Part shown: in pieces, positions 1-5,011 of the stretch
Layout: every line of letters begins with the position of its first letter
How positions within the stretch are numbered: the stretch's first letter is position 1
Position numbers and translations under genes: made by a program
Assembly: GCA_003354055.1 (NCBI GenBank)
Contig: PIVQ01000448.1
Coordinates: forward strand, 1-6,157
Origin: Desulfobacteraceae bacterium
Lineage (GTDB): Bacteria; Desulfobacterota; Desulfobacteria; Desulfobacterales; Desulfobacteraceae
Reading direction: 5' to 3'
DNA: 6,157 bases
The notes under the pieces: model-generated
The model's database searches: none
What the model was told of the DNA's origin: nothing
What the model saw: only the letters and a program-made list of their open reading frames with translations

Positions 1-330
1 CCAAAACGCATTGATGTCAAACATGGGAATGGGTTTATTGGACAGGGTCTCTTTGACGGCAAAGCAGAGAATCAGATTCTTCAGCCGCTTCATTCCCATG
101 GCAACCAATGCCTCGGAAATGGTATGGATACTTTGGCGAAACCCGAAAAAAGCAGAGTTAACAACCCCGAGCAACTGGGCGGTCAACGCCGGATTTGTGG
201 AGATCAGCCGTGTTAAGGTTTCAATTTCCGCATCATCGCTCAGGGTATATTGAATCAGACGCATGACCTGGCGGTCAGGCATGGGCAGATTTTCCGGCCT
301 GATCTCTTTATAAAATGCCGGTGCCGTCAT
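1..330 (-). CDS. HDOD-domain signalling protein, N-terminal part (3' end outside window)
   Basis: The reading frame is open from ATG at 330 to the left edge (110 residues visible). After a short N-terminus the protein enters an HDOD-type domain at about residue 14. Visible signatures are LPMPDRQVMRLIQ, the helix with ISTNPALTAQLLGVVNSAFFG (residues 43-63), then ISEALVAMGMKRLKNLIL (71-88), which match the family pattern of an alpha-helical HD-related domain. HDOD proteins are usually cytosolic signal-output or scaffolding proteins in bacterial regulatory and chemotaxis-type networks, and most lack the HD hydrolase residues. The rest of the domain and any partner domain lie outside the window, so the exact role is unknown. 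An in-frame TAA at 352-354 lies upstream of the chosen ATG. That ATG has only a poor ribosome site, while a better-placed ATG at 375 runs straight into this TAA. Confidence 0.85.
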   Translation of the reverse strand, partial: MTAPAFYKEIRPENLPMPDRQVMRLIQYTLSDDAEIETLTRLISTNPALTAQLLGVVNSAFFGFRQSIHTISEALVAMGMKRLKNLILCFAVKETLSNKPIPMFDINAFW

Positions 331-351
331 AAGAGCAATATATCTGATAAT

Positions 352-383
352 TTATTCTGTGTATTGTGCATCCATAGGTCTCC
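352..383 (-). other. mini-ORF with Shine-Dalgarno upstream of the HDOD gene
   Basis: On the minus strand a GGAGA sequence (383-379) precedes ATG at 375, which reads MDAQYTE and then TAA at 352-354. The ATG is in the same frame as the HDOD gene, 45 bases upstream of its start. It may be the original start of the HDOD gene broken by a nonsense change, a leader peptide coupled to HDOD translation, or chance. The short gap of about 3-4 bases between the Shine-Dalgarno core and the ATG weakens the case slightly. Confidence 0.3.
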
Positions 384-406
384 AATGATGGGATTAAAAT
401 ACTACT

Positions 407-592
407 TTAAAAGAAATTACCGGCTTTCGTCAAGCCGGTCTGGTTGTGCTCCGGGCTTGGTTCAGGATTTAGGGATAACCCGGCGGCATTACCGGTGGGG
501 TATTTTATTGATTCTGGAATCACTTTACAGGTCTTGAAAAGATTGATAATAATTGGCCAATTCAGTTCTGGGCGGGCATCAATCAAATTCAT
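407..592 (-). CDS. doubtful small ORF, 61 codons
   Basis: ATG at 592 is preceded by GGAG (601-598) at a good 5-base spacing and reads MNLIDARPELNWP onwards. I recognise no family, signal peptide or membrane segment. The last third is rich in Pro, Asn and Thr and is encoded by the hairpin-forming sequence at 419-439, which is unusual for a real gene end. It could be a small protein, a decayed gene or a chance frame; the ribosome site is the only positive argument. Confidence 0.15.
   Translation of the reverse strand: MNLIDARPELNWPIIINLFKTCKVIPESIKYPTGNAAGLSLNPEPSPEHNQTGLTKAGNFF
419..439 (-). terminator. strong hairpin, possible terminator or attenuator upstream of HDOD
   Basis: ACCGGCTT (419-426) pairs perfectly with AAGCCGGT (432-439) around a 5-base loop. 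Read on the minus strand the hairpin is followed by AATTTCTTTT, an imperfect T-tract, so it could end or attenuate a transcript entering the HDOD gene. There is no T-tract on the plus side. Confidence 0.35.
551..562. repeat. perfect 12-bp palindrome AATTGGCCAATT
   Basis: This perfect dyad lies 77 bases upstream of the SH3-domain gene start. It could be a protein-binding site, but no second copy is seen in the window and no promoter hexamers are placed around it. Confidence 0.25.
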
Positions 593-639
593 ATGATCTC
601 CGATTCTATTCAATAATCTGTTAGAAAAGGCAAATACTG

Positions 640-1002
640 ATGCAGTTTGAAAAATACAGAGTCATAAAAGACTATAAATCACCATATCCGGATTCAATTT
701 CCTTTCAAAAAGGGGAAGAGATAACGATAGGGAATGAATTCAATGATGATCCTGATTGGGAGGATTGGCTTTGGTGCGAAGGCGAGAATAACAACAAGGC
801 CTGGACCCCCAAGCAATTCATCGTCAAGCAAGGGGAAAAAGAAATACTCAATACGGATTATGATGCTAAGGAGCTGAGTATTCAAACTGGAGAAGTATTG
901 ACCGTTTTAAAAATAGTAAATGGCTTTGGATTTTGTGAAAACTCGAAAAGCGAGACTGGTTGGGCTCCGATAAAGTATTTATCAATTGTCTCAAATAAAT
1001 AA
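640..1002 (+). CDS. small protein with two SH3-type domains
   Basis: The protein has 120 residues, no signal peptide and no membrane segment, so it is probably cytosolic. It appears to consist of two SH3-like beta-barrels in tandem. Domain 1 (about residues 5-61) has YRVIKDYKSPYPDSISFQKG followed by WLWCEG and KAWTPKQFI. Domain 2 (about 68-116) has NTDYDAKELSIQTGEVLTVL and then GWAPIKYLSIV. Each reproduces the SH3 order of an ALYDY-like strand, an acidic RT-loop region, the L/I-x-x-G-E/D turn and a final GW-x-P-x-x-Y/F-L/I strand. Such domains usually bind peptides or proteins, and the partner cannot be told from the sequence. An AAAAGG at 625-630 lies 9 bases before the ATG. It stands alone between non-coding gaps and by eye is more AT-rich than mgsA or the synthase, consistent with an accessory gene. 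Confidence 0.75.
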   Translation: MQFEKYRVIKDYKSPYPDSISFQKGEEITIGNEFNDDPDWEDWLWCEGENNNKAWTPKQFIVKQGEKEILNTDYDAKELSIQTGEVLTVLKIVNGFGFCENSKSETGWAPIKYLSIVSNK

Positions 1003-1010
1003 AAATTTCA

Positions 1011-1026
1011 AATATCACATGATATT
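1011..1026. repeat. AT-rich dyad AATATCA-CA-TGATATT
   Basis: A perfect 7-bp inverted repeat with a 2-base centre lies just after the SH3 gene stop and about 70 bases before the methyltransferase start. It has no T-tract, so it is not a standard terminator. An operator for the methyltransferase gene is possible but unproven. Confidence 0.25.
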
Positions 1027-1098
1027 CAGTGGCTCATAATTTTCTAATGGTATTCTGATCCGTTGGTAACTTGTTCAGTGCAAAGTATGGAGGATTCT

Positions 1099-1914
1099 AT
1101 GAATGAAAAAAGTGGCTGGCAACTGTGCGGAGATGGTCCCGAAGCTTATGAAAGATATATTGTTCCAGCTTTCAGCGGTGTCTGGGCGCAGGATATTGTA
1201 GACAGGGCAAATTTACAAATGGGGGACAGGATTCTTGATGTTGGATGCGGGACGGGTATTGTTTCCCGATATGCCTATAAATCTTTGGGTGATTCCGGTC
1301 ACATTACCGGTGTGGATGTAAACGAGACAGTGATAAACAAGGCTGCCGAAATATGTCCGCCAAACGTCACTCCGATTAAATGGAAGCAATGCAATGCAGA
1401 GGCAATGCCATTTCCTGATGCCGGGTTTGACGTTATATTATGCCAGCAAGGCTTGCAATATTTTACTGACCGCTCTCTTGCACTTAAAGAAATCAATCGT
1501 CTGCTTGTACCTGAAGGCCGCCTTGTTTTTAGTGTTTGGCGCTCATTAAAATACTTTCCATTTTATTTGGCATTACACGGAGCACTTGAGCAGTATGTGA
1601 GTAAAGAAGCCGCTTTGATACTCGCATCCGCATTTTCACTGGGGGATTCTAACAAGTTGAGGGGATTATTTGAATCTGCAGGGTTTGAAAATATTGATAG
1701 TTGCCTAGTTATCAAGCAAATGCGATACCCATCGCCGGAGGATTTCTTGATTGGTGGTTTTGCAGCATCACCGTTTGCCAATGAAATTTTAGCATTATCA
1801 AAATCAAAACGTGAGGAGATGTTTCTAACGATTCAAAAATCCATATCAGATTATATTGATGATCATGGCCTTGCAGCTCCAATGGAATGCTATGTTGTCT
1901 CAGCTACAAAATAA
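1099..1914 (+). CDS. class I SAM-dependent methyltransferase
   Basis: The 271-residue product has a Rossmann-type methyltransferase fold of the Methyltransf_11/UbiE-like kind. Motif I is ILDVGCGTG (residues 45-53, SAM glycine loop) and GVDVN (71-75) carries the acidic residue for the SAM ribose. NAEAMPFPD (99-107) and FDVILCQQGLQYF (110-122) form the following strands, and LLVPEGRLVFSVW is the post-motif III strand. The C-terminal 100 residues probably cap the substrate site; the substrate is not evident. I chose ATG at 1099 because GGAGG (1088-1092) lies an ideal distance before it. Starts at TTG 1063 or ATG 1087 are in frame, but the Shine-Dalgarno core lies within or after them. There is no operon partner: 96 bases separate it from the SH3 gene and 220 from mgsA. 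Confidence 0.85.
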   Translation: MNEKSGWQLCGDGPEAYERYIVPAFSGVWAQDIVDRANLQMGDRILDVGCGTGIVSRYAYKSLGDSGHITGVDVNETVINKAAEICPPNVTPIKWKQCNAEAMPFPDAGFDVILCQQGLQYFTDRSLALKEINRLLVPEGRLVFSVWRSLKYFPFYLALHGALEQYVSKEAALILASAFSLGDSNKLRGLFESAGFENIDSCLVIKQMRYPSPEDFLIGGFAASPFANEILALSKSKREEMFLTIQKSISDYIDDHGLAAPMECYVVSATK

Positions 1915-1954
1915 ATGTTACAACTTTTTCAAGACGGATCGATTTGAAAACAGA

Positions 1955-2001
1955 TTATGCCGAACGAATAATTGGTGCGGGCGCATAAAGCCGTTCCGCA
2001 C
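1955..2001. repeat. two interleaved inverted repeats downstream of the methyltransferase
   Basis: TTATGC (1955-1960) can pair with GCATAA (1983-1988), and GTGCGG (1975-1980) can pair with CCGCAC (1996-2001). The pairings interleave, so an RNA could form a pseudoknot or switch between two hairpins. No T-tract follows. Six-base stems can arise by chance; confidence in a function is low. Confidence 0.2.
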
Positions 2002-2017
2002 AGTTTAATATTACAAC

Positions 2018-2123
2018 GTAAGGATCGGCTCCAAAATTACTTGATCTTTTATTTTCAAAATACCCAGTCTTTTAAGGGGTTTTGGAAATAATTTAGATCA
2101 AGTTATTTTGTAACGATTCCTAA
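2018..2123 (+). repeat. 106-bp palindromic repeat element, copy 1
   Basis: This stretch recurs at 4878-4983 with only two differences (2026 C/T and 2051 A/G) and in the same orientation. It is itself an imperfect long hairpin: AAAATTACTTGATC (2033-2046) faces GATCAAGTTATTTT (2096-2109), and an inner arm with TTTCAAAATACCC faces GGGGTTTTGGAAA. The outer ends read AGGATCG and, inverted, AGGAATCG. It has no coding capacity. It resembles a miniature inverted-repeat (MITE-like) element or a dispersed intergenic palindrome. It ends directly at the Shine-Dalgarno region of mgsA. The family and any target-site duplication cannot be fixed from two copies. Confidence 0.85.
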
Positions 2124-2134
2124 GGGGCCAGATT

Positions 2135-2572
2135 ATGGTGGTAAAAAAAAGGATTGCATTGGTTGCTCATGATCAAAGAAAAGAGGATCTGATATCCTGG
2201 GCGAAAAGTAATTGTGACACCCTGAAGCATCATGAGCTTTTTGCCACCGGGACCACAGGCAGCCTTTTAAAGGATACGCTGGGCTTTGACATCACCTGTC
2301 TTAAAAGCGGTCCTCTTGGCGGGGATCAACAACTGGGAGCCATGATTGCAAATACCGAACTTGATATTGTTATTTTCTTCTGGGATCCGATGTCAGCCCA
2401 GCCCCATGATGTAGATGTGAAAGCCCTTTTAAGGATGTCTGTGCTTTATAATATTCCAACAGCGTGCAATCGATCCACTGCGGATTTTATGATTTCAAGC
2501 CGGCATTTTGACAGAAAGTATGAACCGGTTTTAAAAGACTATGGTGTCCATGTGAAACGGTTTGAAAAATAG
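2135..2572 (+). CDS. mgsA: methylglyoxal synthase
   Basis: The 145-residue protein matches MgsA (152 residues in E. coli), a cytosolic enzyme that converts dihydroxyacetone phosphate to methylglyoxal and phosphate. It acts as a bypass of lower glycolysis when phosphate is limiting. Seen in order are IALVAHD (residues 7-13), the phosphate-binding ATGTTG (37-42), SGPLGGDQQLGA (58-69, catalytic Asp64, equivalent to E. coli Asp71), FFWDPMSAQPHDVDVKALLR (81-100, with Asp84, His91 and Asp94) and IPTACNRSTADF. All active-site residues known in E. coli are present at a constant offset of seven. A GGGG (2124-2127) lies 7 bases before the ATG, starting where the 106-bp repeat ends. The pseudouridine synthase gene follows after 20 bases, so the two are probably cotranscribed. 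Confidence 0.97.
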   Translation: MVVKKRIALVAHDQRKEDLISWAKSNCDTLKHHELFATGTTGSLLKDTLGFDITCLKSGPLGGDQQLGAMIANTELDIVIFFWDPMSAQPHDVDVKALLRMSVLYNIPTACNRSTADFMISSRHFDRKYEPVLKDYGVHVKRFEK

Positions 2573-2592
2573 ATCAGCGCGGCTTTTAAAAA

Positions 2593-3477
2593 ATGATCAC
2601 TTCTGAATATCACTCCACCGTTGTTCTGCCGAAGAGCGAAAAGCCCTATCCTTCGATCCTGGCGTTTTTATCAACACGGTTTCCCCGCATTGAAACAAAG
2701 GTCTGGGAAGCCAGGATTAAGTCAGGAAAAGTGCTGACGGAAAAAGGGGAGCCCATTTCCCTTTCCACGACCTACGAACCTTTGAAAAAACTGCTTTATT
2801 TCCGGGAGGTGGAAAAGGAACCGATCATTCCTTTTACCGAAAAAATTGTCTTCTGCAATGAAGAACTCTTAGTGGCCTGTAAACCTCATTTTCTTCCCGT
2901 GATTCCGGGGGGACCCCATGTGAACGAATGCCTGCTTCACCGCCTGAAAAAAAGAACCGGAAACAAAGCGCTTTCACCCATCAACAGGATTGACCGGGAG
3001 ACTGCGGGACTTGTTCTGTTTTCAATGAACAAAAAGACCCGGGGGCGCTACCAGGAAATGTTCATGAAAGGCGAGGTCAAAAAAACCTATGATGCAGTGA
3101 CAAACTATCCTTGCCACCAGGAAAAAAAATCATGGCTCGTTGAAAACAGGATTGTCAAAGGGGACCCATGGTTCAGAATGAAAATAGCACAAGGCAAACC
3201 CAATGCCATCTCAAAAATATCCCTTGTAAGGTCAAGGGAAAATAGAGCGCTGTTTCAATTATGCCCTGTAACCGGCAAAAAGCATCAGCTGCGGCTGCAC
3301 CTTAGCGGACTTGGCTTTCCTATCCTCAACGACCGGTATTATCCTGAACTTCTACCAGAGGAAGAAAGAAAGTTTAAAGATCCGCTTCAGCTTCTTGCCA
3401 GAAAAATTCAATTCCGGGATCCAGTGTCGGCAATACCTGTGACCTATGAATCTGAACGTCGATTGTTTCTTGATTAG
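2593..3477 (+). CDS. RluA-family RNA pseudouridine synthase
   Basis: The 294-residue protein converts uridine to pseudouridine in rRNA or tRNA. Residues 1-75 resemble a degenerate S4-like RNA-binding region. The catalytic domain starts near ILFCNEELLVACKPHFLPV-type sequence (about residues 85-103). The family signature NRIDRETAGLVLF (131-143) supplies the catalytic Asp134, and TGKKHQLRLHLSGLGFPILN is the conserved late motif (normally TGRxHQIRxH). The length is typical of single-subunit RluA/RluC/RluD-type enzymes, but which RNA position it modifies cannot be told, so no symbol is given. An in-frame TAA at 2587-2589 makes ATG 2593 the first possible ATG start. It has almost no Shine-Dalgarno sequence, which suggests translational coupling to mgsA 20 bases upstream. 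Confidence 0.92.
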   Translation: MITSEYHSTVVLPKSEKPYPSILAFLSTRFPRIETKVWEARIKSGKVLTEKGEPISLSTTYEPLKKLLYFREVEKEPIIPFTEKIVFCNEELLVACKPHFLPVIPGGPHVNECLLHRLKKRTGNKALSPINRIDRETAGLVLFSMNKKTRGRYQEMFMKGEVKKTYDAVTNYPCHQEKKSWLVENRIVKGDPWFRMKIAQGKPNAISKISLVRSRENRALFQLCPVTGKKHQLRLHLSGLGFPILNDRYYPELLPEEERKFKDPLQLLARKIQFRDPVSAIPVTYESERRLFLD

Positions 3478-3497
3478 TGAAACTAATGTGATTTTTT
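3473..3497 (+). terminator. weak intrinsic terminator after the pseudouridine synthase
   Basis: ATTAGT (3473-3478) and ACTAAT (3482-3487) form a 6-bp AT-rich stem with a GAA loop that overlaps the stop codon. It is followed by GTGA and a run of six T. The T-run reaches into the stop codon of the convergent beta-barrel gene. The stem is weak, so efficiency may be low. Confidence 0.4.
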
Positions 3498-4191
3498 ATT
3501 TAAAATAGTACTGAAGGGTGAAAAAAAATGTATCCATCACAGGTTCCACAATGGTTTTATCACTTCTGGTGCCCTGGGTCGCATTGATCTCGGTATCTTC
3601 GTACCAAGTCTGTTCATACCCTAATTTAACCGTAACCCGGGGGGTGATATCGCAGGCCAGGCCAACACCCAAAGTACCGCCTAAAAGATATTCGCTTGAA
3701 TCATAGGTCGTTGATGTGGGCGAGGATTTGACGAAATCAAAATCACCGTATACCAGGCCGACCTTGGCAAACACGGATAATTTTTTATAAAGGTAGAACC
3801 CGGGCATCAGATCCAGGCTGAATGCATGATTCAAGGTATTGGTAAATTGGCTGGAACCGGCTGACAATTCAAATTCATCATCAAATACACTCACACCCAT
3901 CTGCCCACTGAGATAATACTTCTCCCAGGGCAGGGTATAGCCTACAAACAGGCTGCCGCTGTTTGAATCATAGTTATTATCAAAGTTGGACTCTTCTGTA
4001 ATCACACCGCTGGTCCGGCGGGTGAAATCCGTCTCCATATCAATGTCATGGTATCCGTACCCGATTCCCATATAGGCTTTGCCCCGTGATAGAGCGCTTT
4101 CACCGGCAGTTGCAGGGCCTGCTGTTGCAATAATGCTAAATAGAATGAGTGTAAAAATCCCGGGACAGATGATCCTCTTTTGTAATTTCAT
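3496..4191 (-). CDS. outer-membrane beta-barrel protein with signal peptide
   Basis: The 231-residue product begins with a basic and then hydrophobic signal peptide (MKLQKR, then GIFTLILFSIIATAG) and a likely signal peptidase I site after Ala29 (PATA before GES). The rest alternates polar and hydrophobic residues with many Gly and aromatic positions, as in small OmpA/OmpW-like barrels. Examples are AYMGIGYGYHDIDM, GSLFVGYTLPW, YYLSGQMGVSVFDD, KLSVFAKVGLVYGDFDF, YLLGGTLGVGLACDI and VKLGYEQTWYED. The end FFFTLQYYFK is an aromatic terminal strand of the kind recognised by the BAM machinery, with one extra Lys. I chose ATG 4191 because AAGGAGG lies 5 bases upstream and the signal peptide starts there. 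The function is unknown. It is divergent from marR and convergent with the pseudouridine synthase gene. Confidence 0.85.
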   Translation of the reverse strand: MKLQKRIICPGIFTLILFSIIATAGPATAGESALSRGKAYMGIGYGYHDIDMETDFTRRTSGVITEESNFDNNYDSNSGSLFVGYTLPWEKYYLSGQMGVSVFDDEFELSAGSSQFTNTLNHAFSLDLMPGFYLYKKLSVFAKVGLVYGDFDFVKSSPTSTTYDSSEYLLGGTLGVGLACDITPRVTVKLGYEQTWYEDTEINATQGTRSDKTIVEPVMDTFFFTLQYYFK

Positions 4192-4328
4192 GGATTCCTC
4201 CTTGGAGTGTCTGCACAAATTTTGTTCGAATATAAAATGACGTGTGTCTAAATGGGTAGACCAGACGATAATATGAGTCAAGAAAAAAATCAGTGCATTT
4301 TATTAAAAGGAACCTTTGGAACAATCTC

Positions 4329-4357
4329 TTGACTTTCGAGTTAAGTTGTCTTAACAC
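4329..4357 (+). promoter_or_regulatory. promoter with MarR-type operator in front of marR
   Basis: A -35-like TTGACT (4329-4334) and a -10-like TAACAC (4352-4357) are 17 bases apart. The perfect dyad GTTAAG-TTGT-CTTAAC (4340-4355) fills the spacer and overlaps the -10. A repressor bound here would exclude RNA polymerase. The same arrangement recurs at 4843-4870. Autoregulation by the adjacent MarR protein is inferred. The site also lies in the shared 173-bp region with the divergent beta-barrel gene. Confidence 0.6.
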
Positions 4358-4361
4358 TATC

Positions 4362-4380
4362 GGTATGAATGACTCATACC
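4362..4380 (+). promoter_or_regulatory. hairpin over the marR start codon
   Basis: GGTATGA (4362-4368) and TCATACC (4374-4380) are a perfect 7-bp inverted repeat with a 5-base loop that includes ATG 4365. It could be a second operator half or an mRNA hairpin that affects start choice between ATG 4365 and ATG 4386. Confidence 0.35.
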
Positions 4381-4814
4381 ATGATATGGCCACCCGGATA
4401 TTTCGGTTTGTCAACAAGATCATTTTTTTGGAGAAAAAGAAGATCTTTACCCATGAGGGGGTGAAGCTCTTTCCGTCTGAGATCCATCTCATGCTCTGGC
4501 TTGAGAAGGGGGAAACTGGCAATGCCACCCGGATTGCTCAAGCCTTGGGTATTTCAAAAAGTGCCGTGTCCCAGACCCTGTCCCGGCTTACGAAAAAGAA
4601 TATCCTGATCAAAGAAAAAGATACCTTTAATAAAAATGAACTTTTGCTTTCGTTTACAGGGTTTGGCAGCCAGGCCCTGAACCGGTACAAGCAGACGCTT
4701 TTATCCAATATGGCAGGCCATGGTCAGTATCTTGAGTCCCTTTCCGATGATGAGAAGAAAGTGATTAAGCAGTTTATGACCCACATGGAAAATGTGATTG
4801 AAACCCTGGAGTAG
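4365..4814 (+). CDS. MarR-family transcriptional regulator
   Basis: The 149-residue protein has the MarR fold: N-terminal dimerisation helix, winged helix-turn-helix, C-terminal dimerisation helices. PSEIHLMLWLEKG (37-49) is the helix before the DNA-binding domain. NATRIAQALGISKSAVSQTL (53-72) is the helix-turn-helix and SRLTKKNILIKEKD plus NELLLSFTGFG (91-101) form the wing. LSDDEKKVIKQFMTHMENVI is the C-terminal helix. MarR proteins are usually dimeric repressors released by small molecules or thiol oxidation; the helix-turn-helix region holds no Cys, so ligand sensing cannot be decided. Neither ATG 4365 nor ATG 4386 (142 residues) has a Shine-Dalgarno sequence, and the transcript may be almost leaderless. 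Matching operators on both sides of the gene suggest that it controls itself and the merB-like selenoprotein gene. Confidence 0.88.
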   Translation: MNDSYHDMATRIFRFVNKIIFLEKKKIFTHEGVKLFPSEIHLMLWLEKGETGNATRIAQALGISKSAVSQTLSRLTKKNILIKEKDTFNKNELLLSFTGFGSQALNRYKQTLLSNMAGHGQYLESLSDDEKKVIKQFMTHMENVIETLE

Positions 4815-4825
4815 CTGGGGTAATT

Positions 4826-4854
4826 CTCTGAAATAAAATTTTTTGTTTTCAGAG
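4826..4854 (+). repeat. inverted repeat overlapping the second promoter
   Basis: CTCTGAAA (4826-4833) is perfectly complementary to TTTCAGAG (4847-4854), with further A-T pairs inside. No T-tract follows the right arm, but the loop is T-rich. It starts 11 bases after the marR stop codon and covers the -35-like hexamer of the next promoter. It may stabilise the marR mRNA end or be a weak terminator. Confidence 0.3.
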
Positions 4855-4870
4855 TTAAGTATCTTAATAC
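4843..4870 (+). promoter_or_regulatory. second promoter with MarR-type operator, ahead of the merB-like gene
   Basis: TTGTTT (4843-4848) and TAATAC (4865-4870) are 16 bases apart, with the dyad TTAAG-TAT-CTTAA (4855-4867) between them. Compared with the site before marR, both the operator centre and the promoter spacer are one base shorter, so the layout is kept. This points to shared control of marR and the merB-like gene. The 106-bp element lies between this promoter and the gene. Confidence 0.55.
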
Positions 4871-4877
4871 GAAATGG

Positions 4878-4983
4878 GTAAGGATTGGCTCCAAAATTAC
4901 TTGATCTTTTGTTTTCAAAATACCCAGTCTTTTAAGGGGTTTTGGAAATAATTTAGATCAAGTTATTTTGTAACGATTCCTAA
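4878..4983 (+). repeat. 106-bp palindromic repeat element, copy 2
   Basis: This copy is 104/106 identical to 2018-2123 and in direct orientation. It lies between the second MarR-type promoter and the ribosome site of the merB-like gene, so it would be transcribed as a long hairpin in that mRNA leader. The flanking sequences of the two copies are unrelated, which argues for separate insertions and against a large duplication. Confidence 0.85.
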
Positions 4984-4998
4984 TTTATATTTTTACAC

Positions 4999-5004
4999 AG
5001 GAGG
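4999..5004 (+). promoter_or_regulatory. ribosome binding site AGGAGG of the merB-like gene
   Basis: A full AGGAGG lies 7 bases before ATG 5012. It is one of the best ribosome sites in the window and fixes the start of the selenoprotein frame. Confidence 0.85.
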
Positions 5005-5011
5005 AAACCTC

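Larger units (their letters stand above)
331..639. other. intergenic stretch without a convincing gene
   Basis: Between the divergent HDOD gene and the SH3-domain gene there are 309 bases in which I find no protein I recognise. They hold a mini-ORF with a ribosome site (352-383), a strong hairpin (419-439), weaker overlapping GC-rich inverted repeats around 451-500 and a perfect 12-bp palindrome (551-562). The overlapping frames on both strands have no family features. The promoters of both flanking genes must lie here, but I could not identify convincing hexamers. Confidence 0.5.

Noticed and set aside
250..537. Plus-strand 95-codon frame
   Set aside because: It overlaps the HDOD gene in antisense and the hairpin region, and has no ribosome site or family motifs.
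400..2134. Integron gene cassettes with attC sites around the SH3 and methyltransferase genes
   Set aside because: Single accessory genes in one direction suggested it, but I find no paired RYYYAAC/GTTRRRY core sites in the gaps, and no integrase is in the window.
3518..3706. Plus-strand frame inside the beta-barrel gene
   Set aside because: It is antisense to a well-supported secreted barrel protein with a signal peptide and ribosome site.
4192..4281. N-terminal extension of the beta-barrel gene to 4281
   Set aside because: The extension would put 30 residues before a clear signal peptide and has no ribosome site, whereas ATG 4191 has AAGGAGG 5 bases upstream.
4293..4364. Upstream extension of marR to ATG 4293
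   Set aside because: It would translate through the promoter and operator, and the extra residues do not resemble MarR N-termini.
2018..4983. A composite transposon bounded by the two 106-bp copies
   Set aside because: No transposase lies between or beside the copies, and the genes between are ordinary housekeeping and envelope genes. Two independent insertions of a small element are simpler.
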